Below are positions 43,986 to 57,283 of a stretch of DNA of 64,000 nt, piece by piece (the first letter of the stretch is position 1; every line of letters starts with the position of its first letter). This stretch comes from Eriocheir sinensis (lineage: Eukaryota > Arthropoda > Malacostraca > Decapoda > Varunidae), in the NCBI RefSeq assembly GCF_024679095.1, contig NC_066529.1, positions 4,394,866 through 4,458,865 on the forward strand. Direction: 5' to 3'. The notes under the pieces are model-generated. The model searched no databases. It saw only the letters and a program-made list of their open reading frames with translations, and was not told where the DNA came from. Position numbers and translations under genes: made by a program.

Positions 43986-44082
43986 ATGACAAATAAAAGC
44001 AGCGTGTTCAGGCAGTGTGCCGCGGCTAACAGAGCCCTCACGCCGGACACCGCGACCAGAAGCATTAAATTCCAGCGGCGAG
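43986..44082 (+). CDS. Weak candidate first coding exon (32 codons)
   Basis: ATG at 43986 in the context CAACAAAATGAC, favourable for arthropod initiation, opens 32 codons plus one base (begins MTNKSSVFRQC, ends SIKFQRR). It stops exactly at a strong donor-like CGGCGAG|GTAAGA (44082/44083), giving a phase-1 intron. Codon third positions in the second half are G/C-rich. Against it, the ATG sits at the edge of a minisatellite, the frame is short, and no domain or partner exon is seen. Confidence 0.2.
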
Positions 44083-44165
44083 GTAAGATTTATGGTGGCT
44101 CTGAAAAAGACATTAATGCTGATGAATTTTCATGCGTGATATATTGTGTGTCAAATTAATTCCAC
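44083..44165. other. Unique AT-rich island
   Basis: 'gacattaatgctgatgaatt' and TCAAATTAATTCC give clustered homeodomain-type cores next to the candidate exon. It could be an intron start or a regulatory element. Confidence 0.3.
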
Positions 44166-45655
44166 CAGCAAGCATGGCAGAGAGGGAAGGGATGGGAAGG
44201 TGGTGGTTTGTGTGGCGGGGAGGAGGAGGAGATAGAGGAGGAGGAGGAGGGAGGAAAAGAAAGAAGAGTACAGGGTATTAGTAGTAGTATCAGGAGGAGG
44301 GGAGGAGAAGGAGAGGGAAAGAAGGGTCGAGAATGAGGTGCATAGGAAAAGGAGGGCCAAAACGTGTCTGGGTGCTGTATGGGAGAGCGTATGAAGCTGT
44401 GCGAGCGTATTAGTGAGCATAACGATGTACTGATTAACTGACTGTGTGACTGCTGGATTGCCTGATTGACCAATTGAGTGACTGATTAACTGTCTGAAGG
44501 TTGATTGATTGTTTGACGACTTGACTAATTGATTGGTGTTAGAAACAATGAAAAGTGGAAATATGTAAAAGAATAAGGAACTAGAATACTATATCTTCAA
44601 ATTGATCTTTTCTTTCTCTTTGTTTTCTCCCAGTTTACATTTTTCTTTCCCTCAAACTTCCTTAAAACCGGCAAAAAAACAAAGCAAACAAAGTGAATGG
44701 GTGTCGGTGGTCATGATAAGGTTCAGATTAAGAGGAAGGAGGTATAGAGTCTTGGAGAATGAAAATAAGTGGTACAGGATGATGCTACAGCCGAAAAGAT
44801 GAAGTGCAATTTGTTAAAAGGTTAATATTGAGTATGCTAAAGGATCGTAGGTCGGGTTGAAAGGGAAAGAAATACCATAGTGAGGACGGGAATGTTAGGG
44901 GGAACAGAAGCATAGGTGAAACTAGCGTGGAATGCAATACTGTTAGGGGCACGGGGAAAGGTATACTGTATTGTTGGGGGCAAAGAGGAAGTTATGTATT
45001 AATGGAAACGAAGAATGTATGAAGTGATTGAATATACGAGGTCGGTGTGAAGCATGAAAAATCTTTAAGTATAGAGTGGGTATGTGTGTAAACGAAGAAC
45101 ATATATTAAAAGAACGCGAATATCGTGTTTGGTGTATAGAATGAAGAAGCGTATGAATGTAATTGATATATTGTGTGACAGGCATGGCACACGAAGAAGA
45201 GTGAGTGTATTACAAAATTGAACTGGAATGGAATTAAAAACGAAAATGTCTTAATAGAATGAGTGAACTGTGAGAGGCGCGGGGCAAGATGTGAACAGGT
45301 GAAGGGGACGAAGACTGCATTACAAGAAGGGGCGATAGTGAGGCAGGTGTGCGACGGACGATTCTGGATCAAGGTAGAGAGAGGTGAAGAGGGCTTAATA
45401 TGATTGGAGTGCTCAGGAGGAGGAGGAGGCGGAAGAGGTGGAGAAGTAATGGTTTTGAAAGAGCAGCTAGATGACGAAGAGGGAGAGGCAATGCAATTTC
45501 CTCCTTCCCTACACCACCTCTCTAATTTACCTTCCTCTCCCCTCCTCCTCCCCTTCCCTTCCCTTCGTGTCCCTTCCCCTCCGGCATATTAGGTGTTAGC
45601 GATGTAGGAATAAATTGATACTTAAACTTCCTAGCTCGAGGGTGTGTGTCTACGA
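44166..45655. other. Purine-rich and A/T-rich DNA without genes
   Basis: GGAGGA sequence to 44330, GATT-rich degenerate words (44440-44545), unique A/G-rich sequence to 45400, (GGA)n near 45415-45430 and C/T-rich sequence to 45590. Several minus frames of 80-105 residues have no recognisable content. Confidence 0.5.
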
Positions 45656-46504
45656 GAGAGAGAGAGAATTTTATCCCTCCTTAAGAGATGTCTGCGACGC
45701 AACTCCCTCCTAACACAACACAACATTCTGCAATATATATTAATTCCTGGGGCGGTCGGCGGTCGGATGGTATTGGGTTTGACTTGCAAAATGCCGACTG
45801 AATGAACATCGATGAGAGGAGAGAGGAGGAAAGGAGGAGAGGAGGGGAGTGGAGAGGAGAGAAGAGGAGGTAGACAGACGGACACAATAGACGAAGACAA
45901 ACGGAAAAACAGGCGAAGGAAGGGCAAGGAAACAGAGAAGGAGGAATGGGAAATGAATGGAAGGGAACTATTGATGATGGAAAAGAAAGAACACTAATTT
46001 AATGCATGGAAGAAACAAGAAAATAGATCATACGAAAAACAGTAGAGAGATAGCAATTTAAGAAGAACTATAGCCCCCCCCCCAAAAAAAAAAGACAGAT
46101 AAGGTAGATTGACAGAGAGAGAGAAGATAAGTTAAAGAGACAAAGAGGTTAAAGAGAAACAGATGTAAAAATAGACGTTAATATTCCCAAGTTCTGCACG
46201 TTAGGAATACAATAGCCAGGAATAGGAAACTGTAGGTAAGCCGCTTGGTGGGCCGAGAGAGCAGCGGAATACAATACAGGGACTTTGAAACGTGTGGGAA
46301 ATACTTCACGGCTATTGAGAGAGAGAGAGAATATAGTATTGCCAGATAAAATTTCCCTCCACATTTTCTACGACTTACTGTGATTTTTTTCCTATAATAA
46401 TGAAGTATAGGAAAAAAAGGGCAAAACAGATGAAAAAAAATAAATTAATAAACGCTTGAAACATTTTTACCCGCTATTGAAAGAAAAGAGGGTGGTATTC
46501 CAGG

Positions 46505-46505
<1 letters not shown>
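45656..46505. other. Unique island then A/G-rich DNA
   Basis: 45670-45810 is unique and CpG-containing (GGCGGTCGGCGGTCGG, 'atattaattcctggggcgg'). The rest is A/G-rich with short GA runs. No gene signal. Confidence 0.4.

Positions 46506-46573
<68 letters not shown>
46506..46573. repeat. (GT)n microsatellite
   Basis: About 34 pure GT units. Confidence 0.97.
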
Positions 46574-47940
<1,367 letters not shown>

Positions 47941-48161
47941 AGAGTATCGGCCACAATAAGAATCAAGGCCACATTGTGTCGGCGAGTCTTATAGAGTCGA
48001 TTCTGATCCACGAGAAACGTGCGGCGACTCGAGGAGGGAGAAAAGACCTCCTTCAGGCTGCTGCTGGGAGGGAGGGAGGGAGGGAGAGAAAGAGAGGTAG
48101 GTTTGGGAAGGGCGAAAAAGGGAAGGATGGAAAGTTTGAAGAGGAGAGAGAGTAAGGGAAC

Positions 48162-48208
<47 letters not shown>
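47941..48208. other. Unique CpG-containing piece then purine-rich DNA and a GA tract
   Basis: 47941-48060 is complex ('gtcggcgagtcttatagagt'), then GGGAGGGAGG and (GA)23 at 48163-48208. Confidence 0.5.
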
Positions 48209-48212
<4 letters not shown>

Positions 48213-48560
48213 ACTTTAACGGAAACGGTATTCAGGTCTCCTTACTATAGAATGGACCTCACTATGCTCCAACCTGTGCAGAGAAGGATAGCAAAAAATA
48301 TTCATGGGCTGGGAAACTTTCCATACACTGATAGGCTTAAACATTCAAATTTGCATTCTCTATTAAGGCGAAGGGTACGAAGAGGCTTGATCGAAATTTG
48401 TAAATGGATGAAGGGCTTTAATAAGGGTGATGTCAATACGGTTCTGTAGGTAAGAGAGCGATGTTGGTGTCTGGGAGATTGCTGCAAGACGAATGGGAAA
48501 GCGAAATAGGAAGTCTCTAAATAAAGACAACTTGAGACAGATCCTCACTGTTATAAAACT
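48209..48560 (+). pseudogene. LINE (Jockey/CR1-like) ORF2 C-terminal fragment, degenerate
   Basis: The frame from 48252 to TAG (48447-48449) contains QPVQRRIAKNIHGLGNFPY, then DRLKHSNLHSL and RGLIEICKWMKGFNKGDVN. This order (VQRR-TK-I-GL--LPYEERL--LNL-SL--RR-RGDLIEV-K---G) is the conserved segment after the reverse-transcriptase core in many non-LTR retrotransposons. The usual RRLRGDLIEV site has become RRVRRGLIEI. The frame stops after 65 codons, and decayed sequence in other frames continues to about 48560. This is an inactive 5'-truncated copy. Confidence 0.75.
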
Positions 48561-48885
48561 GTTGCGGAGGAAATTAAAAAAAGAATGCGATCTCAGGTTT
48601 TTTGGTCTGTCTGTTGCGTTCACTTAGTATTCACCAGGCCCGTTTTGGCAGGGTTAGTGTGTTCGATGTGCAACGATGATTATATTCGATTTCCTACCAC
48701 GATGGAGAGCCAGAAACCCTTTAGCTACCAGCACAGCCATCATTACCTAGACAAACTACTGTACTTCCACCACCTCCTCCACCATTATCACCACCGCCAC
48801 TGCTGCACCCACCACCACCACTATCACCACCACCACCATCTTGACCAACACTAATATCACCACCACCACCACCACCACCACTGGC
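48561..48885. repeat. Short unique DNA then (CCA)n/(CCATCA)n
   Basis: CCACCATTATCACCACC-type repeats from about 48765 to 48885. Confidence 0.85.
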
Positions 48886-48926
48886 ATCAATACTTCAGTG
48901 AATATCCTTGCACAGTTGCCTAATAA

Positions 48927-48928
<2 letters not shown>

Positions 48929-48964
<36 letters not shown>

Positions 48965-48979
48965 TGGTACGAACGAAGC

Positions 48980-49044
<65 letters not shown>
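48929..49044. repeat. Inverted (AC)n ... (GT)n pair with a GC end
   Basis: (AC)17 at 48929-48962 and (GT)27 at 48983-49036 are complementary and separated by about 20 bases. The GT arm ends in GCGCGCGCG. Hairpin and Z-DNA potential follow from the sequence. Confidence 0.95.
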
Positions 49045-49045
<1 letters not shown>

Positions 49046-49180
49046 ACATATGCTGCGGTTACCACGAAATCCGCGTTAGAAGCTCTGCATAATTGAAGAA
49101 TCAAACACAAAAATATTATTCATCCGGTGTACTTATGCAAGAGAGAATAAAAAAAAATAGTTCACATGAGCTGAAATTCG

Positions 49181-49212
<32 letters not shown>

Positions 49213-49263
49213 CAATAGAACACTTAACATAAATTTTACAGTGTGACCATTGATTAAGAGTGC

Positions 49264-49304
<41 letters not shown>

Positions 49305-49410
49305 AGTTTATTTTTACCATGAATAGAAAAAGAGTTGCTTCATGCGCTTCTTTTCCTCTGTATTGCTCTCTATATACTCCTCATTATACTGTCATTTTAT
49401 CTCCCCTCTT
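49045..49410. other. Unique DNA with short AC and GA tracts
   Basis: (AC)15 at 49181-49210 and (GA)17 at 49269-49303. No gene signal. Confidence 0.7.
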
Positions 49411-49436
49411 CCTCCTCCTCCTCCTCCTCCTCCTCC

Positions 49437-49480
<44 letters not shown>

Positions 49481-49536
49481 TTCATCTTCCTCCTCCTCAT
49501 CTTCCTCTTCATCATCTTCCTCCTCCTCTTCGTATC

Positions 49537-49616
<80 letters not shown>
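49411..49616. repeat. (TCC)n, (ATC)n and (CT)n compound tracts
   Basis: (CCT)n at 49411-49437, (CAT)n at 49437-49481, mixed CTT/CAT units, then (CT)38 at 49541-49616. Three overlapping frames of 130-173 residues run through in different phases, showing that they are artefacts. Confidence 0.97.
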
Positions 49617-49619
<3 letters not shown>

Positions 49620-49864
49620 CTCGCTCTCGACTTGCTTGCGAAAAATGGACTCCAGCACAACCGCCATTATTTCAGGCCAACATGCGAACGAGGGAGAAGG
49701 TGGAGGAGTAGGAGAAGGGAGGAAGGAAGGAGAGAGAGGGAGGATAGGAGGGAAGGGGAGGAGGAAGAAAGAAGATGCATGTCAGTCAGCCTCAGGGTTA
49801 GGAAGCGAAGAAGGAAGGAAGAAAGGACGAAAGAAAAGAGAGGGGGTAGTGGGTAGTCGGTAAG
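49617..49864. other. Short unique piece then purine-rich DNA
   Basis: Unique to about 49695, then GGAGGAAGG-type sequence. Confidence 0.5.
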
Positions 49865-50362
49865 GAACGAAATTGAAGATCTTACAGAATTCTGAATGAA
49901 GAATAAAAGGGAAGGAGAAATGGAGCCAAGGGAATGAGTGTGGAAGAGAGAGGAGAAGGAGAGAGAGAGGGAGGAAGGGTAGTGGGTAGTTGAGAAGGAG
50001 GGAGGAAAGGAAATATTGAGAGAAAAATGGAGAGGAAATAGAGGGAAAGAGGAATGGAAGTAATAGAATGGGTGTGGAAGAGAGAGAAGAAGGAAGGGAT
50101 GGAGGAAGGAGGGAGGAAATGAAAGAGGGAGAGAATTATGAATAAAGACTATAGGAGAGGAGAAATGGAATCATGGAAATGGGTGTGAAAGGAGAGGGAA
50201 GGGATGGAGGAAGAAGGGACGAAATGAAAGATGTAGACAATTTTGAATGAAGAATAGAAGGAAGGAAAAAGGAACCACGAAAATGAGTGTGGGAGAGAGA
50301 AAAGTGAGTAAGCCATCCAGTCAGTCAGTCAGTCAGTCGCTCCGTCAGTCAGTCAGTCACCC
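49865..50362. repeat. Purine-rich minisatellite (~110-130-bp units) and a CAGT tract
   Basis: 'gagtgtggaagagag' or variants lie near 49937, 50071, 50182 and 50287 with GAATAAAAG and GGAAGGGATGG between. (CAGT)n lies at about 50318-50358. Confidence 0.75.
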
Positions 50363-51705
<1,343 letters not shown>

Positions 51706-52003
51706 CCTTCCTTCCCATATTCATTCTCTCAGTCCTTTCCAACGCCCCGCTTTCTCTATACATGACACCTACATCACGAATACCAGAACGCATACACATT
51801 TCCCCCCCCCCCCCATTCCCATCTTCCCGTGTTCCCATTCCCATCCTTCCTATTCCTTTTATTCTTCCTTCCTATATTTATTCTCTCAGTCCTTTCCTAC
51901 CCCCCGCTTTCTCTATATATGACAACCACGAATACCAGAACGCATACACTCCCCCCCATTCCCATCTTCCCGTGTTCCCATTCCCAACCTTCCTATTCCA
52001 TTC
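51706..52003. repeat. Tandem duplication of a ~150-bp unit
   Basis: Copies share 'attctctcagtcctttcc', CCCCGCTTTCTCTATA, 'gaataccagaacgcatacac', a variable C-run and 'cccatcttcccgtgttccc'. Confidence 0.9.
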
Positions 52004-52379
52004 CCACCTGCCTCTCGTTCCCTTCTGTCCATGCACCCGCCCGACCCATTCCCGTCCTTCCCATTCCAGTGTGTCCAAGGGTCTGTTTCTCACTGCTCCC
52101 ATTCCCATTCCTGCTTGTCCCAGATGCATTCCACCTCCATTCCCGTCTGTTCCAATGGGTTCCTGTTTTCTTCTTTCCCATTCCCGTGTGTCCCCGCGGA
52201 TGCTGCCCCCATTCCTGCATGACAATCCACGATGAGAGAGAGAGAGAGAGGGGATGACTATAAAAACTGACATAAGATAGGATGGGATGTAACTACAGAG
52301 GAAAGAGAATAAGAGAAGAGGAGAAGGAGCTGAGACGAGACGAGGAGAAGACCAGTTGAGAGTCAGAAGGAACTAACTG
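52004..52379. repeat. CCATTCCC-rich degenerate repeat then purine-rich DNA
   Basis: CCATTCCC(G/A)TC and TGTCC words recur to 52220, followed by (GA)n and G/A-rich sequence. Confidence 0.65.
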
Positions 52380-52615
52380 CCGCTTCTCGTGTAACGGCAC
52401 TTCCCAACTCGGCGAAGTGGCGGGCAAGTCGCGGTTCGGCGCCGATAAAGCAGATTTACGTTGACCTTATTAAAAGTGCGCCATTAATTGTGTCCTCAAA
52501 CCCGGAATTACCGTCAAATATGGCACGCCCGCCTGAGTTATTGGCGCGGGCGAATATATTTTTGTCGTTTGGGAAGACTAATGCGTGATGGGGTTTTATC
52601 ATCGGGGAAGTTTGA
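52380..52615. other. Unique CpG-rich island, candidate conserved element
   Basis: Complex sequence with GCGGTTCGGCGCCGATAAAG, 'gcgccattaattgtgtcc' and CCGCCTGAGTTATTGGCGCG. Sharp borders to purine DNA on the left and a pyrimidine minisatellite on the right. No supported frame. Confidence 0.4.
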
Positions 52616-52640
52616 GAACCCCTTTGTCCCCCTCCCCCTT

Positions 52641-53015
52641 GTTCCCTGCTCCTTCTCTTCCTCTGTCATCCTACCCCTTCCTCCTCTCTTCAGTCCCCTC
52701 CCTTGTTCCCTACTCCTCTTCCTCTGTCAGCCTACCCCTTCTTCCTCTCTTCAGTCCTCTCCCCTTGTTCCCTACTCCTTCTCTTCCTCTGTCAGCCTAC
52801 CCCTTCTTCCTCTCTTCAGTCCCCTCCCTTGTTCCCTTCTCCTTCTCTTCCTCTGTCAGCCTACCCCTTCTTCCTCTCTTCAGTCCCCTCCCTTGTTCCC
52901 TTCTCCTTCTCTTCCTCTGTCAGCCTATCCCTTCCTCCTCTCTTCAGTCCTCTCCCCTTGTTCCCTACTCCTTCTCTTCCTCTGTCAGCCTACCCTTTCC
53001 TCCTCTCTCCAGTTG
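52641..53015. repeat. Pyrimidine minisatellite, six copies of a 62-65-bp unit
   Basis: Units start with GTTCCCTRCTCC near 52641, 52705, 52767, 52831, 52895 and 52960. Each contains 'cttcctctgtcagcctaccc' and 'cctctcttcagtcc'. Copies are highly similar. Frames of 135-198 residues in three phases are artefacts of the unit. Confidence 0.95.
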
Positions 53016-53190
53016 TTCCCACTCCTCCCTTCTTCTATCTATGTATGTGTGTTTGTGTGTGTAGGGGGGAGGGAAGGGATGTAAAGTATGCTAGACTCAC
53101 ATATCCATAATCCTCCTTCTTTACCCTGAATGCCTTGCTATTTAGTACTGTTTCATCCCTTGCTTTTCCCATATTCGCTCTGTTTGTGTA
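53016..53190. other. Unique T-rich DNA
   Basis: Nothing recognised. Confidence 0.4.
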
Positions 53191-53350
53191 TGTTTTTATT
53201 TTTATTTTTTACATCAAAGGACACGGCTCAAGGGCAACAAAAAGAGTACAAAAAAAAAGCCCGCTACTCGCCGCTCCCATAATAGATAACTGTAAAGAGT
53301 AGCCAAAAGAGAGGTCAATTTCGGGTGGAGAGGTGTCTTGATGCACTCTT
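53191..53350 (+). repeat. Dispersed repeat DR, best-preserved copy (plus)
   Basis: T-rich edge, 'catcaaaggacacggctcaa', A-rich middle, 'agcccgctactcgccgctcc', AGAGTAGCCAAAAGAGAGG, TCAATTTCGGGTGG, then 'agaggtgtcttgatgcactc'. It is almost the reverse complement of the 15862-15999 copy. Confidence 0.85.
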
Positions 53351-54158
53351 CTTGATGACTTGTTGATAGAAAGAACAGTAATGAAAGTAACAGAAGAGAA
53401 GGAAACACTGTATAATTGACTCATAGGAAAGAAATACGAGACATCTTATTTGATTGATGCTCCTTTTCTATTTATTCCTCTTTATTCATTTATTTATTTA
53501 CCTCTTCCTCTCTCTCAATCAATAGACAAGGGAGAGCATCACTATATTCGAAGATCACTTGACCGCTCTCAGTTTTTCTCCCTCCAAGAAGCTAATCACT
53601 GCACTCACTCTTCTCTTTGTTGCTGCGACATGCACAGCTAATCACCTCCTCCTCCTCCTCCTCCTAATCCTCCTCACATTCTCATAATCGCGCTATAACT
53701 TCTTTTTCCATCTGCTCTTCCTCCACATTTTCCTTTTTCTCGTCAGGTATTCAGTCGCCCGTCCATCTACCTAGTTTTGGAATTAATCTTCTTTCCCTTT
53801 ATCTCTCGCTGATTATCTATGTATATCTTTACCTAAGTATCTATCTGTATCTATTTATATGTCTGTCTATTCATTCTCTCACTTAATATATATCTGTATC
53901 TATCTATATCTGTCTTTAGCTATATTTATGTAACTATCTATCTATCTGTATTGTTTTGCGGTTATACTAATCTCCTACTCCTCCTTCTCATCATCATCAT
54001 CATTATTCTCCACCTGTTTGTGTCCTGACTCTCCCGAACGTGATCCGCCTCCACTCGGCTCGCGTCTTGTCCTTGTCTCAGTCTCGTCTCGCTCTTGTCA
54101 CTAATCTGCCTGTGAGACGGACGAAAGCTGGGACGATGCGTAGGACGGGAATGCTCTT

Positions 54159-54160
<2 letters not shown>
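53351..54160. other. Unique and T/C-rich DNA
   Basis: (CCT)n at 53645-53666, TATC/CTAT-rich sequence at 53800-53950, and 'cgtcag|gtattc' near 53746-53750 as a weak juxtaposed splice-like word. No gene signal. Confidence 0.5.

Positions 54161-54238
<78 letters not shown>
54161..54238 (+). repeat. (CT)n tract ending in CAG
   Basis: (CT)38 followed by CAG at 54236-54238, a microsatellite-built 3' splice-site-like sequence. Confidence 0.95.
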
Positions 54239-54239
<1 letters not shown>

Positions 54240-54316
54240 CTGTTTGTATATCTGCTTGGTTGCCTGCTTGCTTGTCTGTCTGTCTTATTATCTGTGTCTG
54301 TCTGTGTTTGTCTGTT

Positions 54317-54471
<155 letters not shown>

Positions 54472-54609
54472 GCATTAACCTGCGTCATGCGAGGAATAAA
54501 GCGAGAGAGAGAGAGAGAAATTAAATACCACTTAGTAACCTAGTTTTGCAAATTCCTCTCGACATTTTTAGGAGGTTTTTGCATATACATGAGGCTTCAT
54601 TATCTTGTG

Positions 54610-54752
<143 letters not shown>

Positions 54753-55830
54753 CCTCTTTCTGTCTCTCCTGCTCACAGTAATGTCGTGGAACCATTTTCT
54801 CTAACTATTTTATTTATATTTTACGTTCCTTTATTTTCATACCACTTACTCAAACGTTATAATATAGTTTTCCTCGTATATTTATTTTCTTTGCTTCGGT
54901 CATGTGCACCTTCATATATATTTTTCCGAGTCATAAAATAGTTCTGCCATCTAGTATTTTATTTTCATTCACTCGTCTCACGCTTCTTACTTGTCTTATT
55001 GCTTGCGTTTTTTCAGTCGTCGGCATCATAGGGGGGTATTTTTCGTTTTTTTTTTGTGTTGTTCTTTTAACCTTATTATCAGGGTACACTACCTTCATTA
55101 TTTCCTTCTTTCTCCTCCCTCACTCTTTCCTTTCGTTTTTCTTTTATCATACAACTCAACATTTTCCTCACCCTTCGTTTAACTTTCTTCCTCCATCTCT
55201 TTTCTTCGACATGTAGTCATTCCTTTCTCTCTCCCCATTTCTCCTTCTCTCTTTCCCTTCTCTTCCTTATTTCACTTATTTTGACAGGTTTTTCATCCCC
55301 CATTCCCTTATCTCCCGAATTCAGTCCTCTTCCCTTCTCTTTCTCTATTTCTTCATTTTTTCCCTCTCTTCTTTCCCTCATACAACTTAACATTTGTTTT
55401 ACCAACCGTATACTTCTCCTTTATTTGTCCCACTTTCATCCTCCCATCTATCCCTCCCACATCCAATTATTCTCCTTCCTTTTTCCCTCTCTCCTTCAAT
55501 CCTCTTTCCCTGTTCTTCCCTCTTTCATAAAACCTAACATCTCCACCACTCGTACACTTCTTCCCTTTTATGTGATCTAGTTTCCTTCCCCCTTTCTTTC
55601 CTTCCTTCCCAAATCCATTTCTTCCCTTCCCTCTCTCTCTCTCTCTCTACCTTGGCTTTTCGTCCTTCTTTCATACAACAAATATATATCCTCCACCACT
55701 CATTCACTTAGTCCCCTTTACGTGTTCTACTTTAGTCTCAGCTTCCTCTCCTCTTCCCCCACTCCCTCACCCATCTTCATCCTTCCCTCCCTCCTTCCTT
55801 CCTTCCCTCCCTCCCTCCCTGACCTCAGAA
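54753..55830. other. T-rich to pyrimidine-rich DNA
   Basis: 'catacaactca/taaca(t)' and 'ccaccactc' words recur loosely near 55150, 55380, 55545 and 55690, suggesting a decayed ~150-bp repeat. TTCC runs lie at 55790-55820. No gene signal. Confidence 0.5.
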
Positions 55831-56244
55831 TATCCTCCCGTGATCCTGCTGTAGCTGCTGGTGCTGGGAGTGTGTATCCATTATCCCGTCTCGCTCCCTT
55901 TCAATTTGTCGACTTTGTGTGGTGGCGACTCCGTATTCGAAGCCATTGATGGAGATCTTCCTAAAGGCTGCTGGTGGCGGGAGGAGGAGGAAGAGGAGGA
56001 GGAGGAGGTGAACCAGGAAGTGGAAGAGAAAGGACAAGACGAGAAGAAGCAGGTATGAAAAGAGGATGAAGGGGTATTGCAAGCGTGTTTGGGAATTGAC
56101 CCTTTGATAGGAGGAAGAAGAGGAAGAAGAAGATGAAGAAAAAGAAGAGGAGGAGGAGGAGGAGGAGAAGAATGAGAAACAGGAGAAGGAGGAGAAGAGT
56201 AGGGCGTGTCTGTTCAAAGCAAAAAGAAAGGAATACAAACTAAG

Positions 56245-56291
<47 letters not shown>
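55831..56291. other. Unique piece then (GGA)n/(GAA)n-rich DNA and a GA tract
   Basis: 55831-55980 is unique. GGA/GAAGAG repeats follow to 56200 and (GA)21 lies at 56250-56291. CAG|GTATGA at about 56052 is a donor-like word, but the frame before it is mostly Glu repeats. Confidence 0.5.
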
Positions 56292-56295
<4 letters not shown>

Positions 56296-56500
56296 GGCTT
56301 ACCAACAGCTATAAATACAAGTCCGGGGAAACAAGTGGGTGGCGGAAGCAGGCAACCGTTTCCCTATTTAAACATGATAGCGCTGTTCTGCCCCGCGCGG
56401 ACCCTAATGCCGAAATAATCCCGATGCTGTTTGGATCGGATTAAAAACTTGCACCGAGTAATTCTTCCGCATTTATTTATTCTTTTTTTTTCGTAGCCTA
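56292..56500. other. Unique island with paired TAATCC-type sites
   Basis: Complex sequence with 'gaaataatcccgatgctg' and 'ggatcggattaaaaac', i.e. TAATCC and its inverse GGATTA about 25 bases apart, plus 'cgagtaattcttcc'. Homeodomain-type sites are inferred from the cores only. No frame. Confidence 0.35.
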
Positions 56501-56968
56501 AGCCTCGATACACTGCCGGCGATATATATTTTCCCCGAACTTTTTTTTTGCTATTATTTATTTTTTTCCTGCTACATTTTTTTTTTTTTTACCCTCCCCC
56601 TCTCCCCGTAGCTCGACGCTCCTCCTGCTGCTATTGTATGTATTCTTCCAGTGTTTTTTCCTCCCGTTTTTTTTTATCTCCTTTTGTCGTGATTCCTGCG
56701 CAGCGAGTGAGTCAGTGAGTGAGTTGTGCTTCGCCGGATATGAGGCTTTCGCGTGTTCGCCTGACTTTTTTCCTCTCCGTGTGTTTTGCGGATTAGCGGG
56801 AAATATGTTTGATAAGGGCCGCTGCGGGAGGGTGAAGGACCGCCCGACAGGTATATGAGCGAGGTGCTGAGGCAGGTGTGAGGCTCATTATGGTTAGGTG
56901 TGTTTTTATGTGTGTGGGGGGGGTGGGGGGGTTAGGTTGGGTACGGATTACAGATTGTGTGTGGGGGG

Positions 56969-56969
<1 letters not shown>
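56501..56969. other. T-rich then unique CpG-containing DNA
   Basis: T-runs to 56590. 56600-56880 is mixed and CpG-containing (74-codon frame at 56634, no recognised domain). G-rich sequence runs to 56969. Confidence 0.35.
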
Positions 56970-57046
<77 letters not shown>

Positions 57047-57084
57047 ATGGCTGGTTAATTCACACATTGCATCACTGAATATTA

Positions 57085-57161
<77 letters not shown>

Positions 57162-57238
57162 ACAACAAACAAACAAGCAAACACACACAGTCATATACCT
57201 TACCCACACACATACACACATTATGCATCACTATGTAA

Positions 57239-57276
<38 letters not shown>

Positions 57277-57283
57277 ACGCACA
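56970..57283. repeat. Inverted (GT)n ... (CA)n pair, then CA-rich DNA
   Basis: (GT)37 at 56970-57044 and (CA)36 at 57087-57159 are separated by only about 42 bases and could form a long hairpin. (CA)n with CG variants lies at 57240-57283. Confidence 0.97.

Noticed and set aside
55861..56052. Glu-rich frame ending at CAG|GTATGA
   Set aside because: The donor-like word is good, but the frame is mostly GAG/GAA repeat translation with no acceptor or homologous content.
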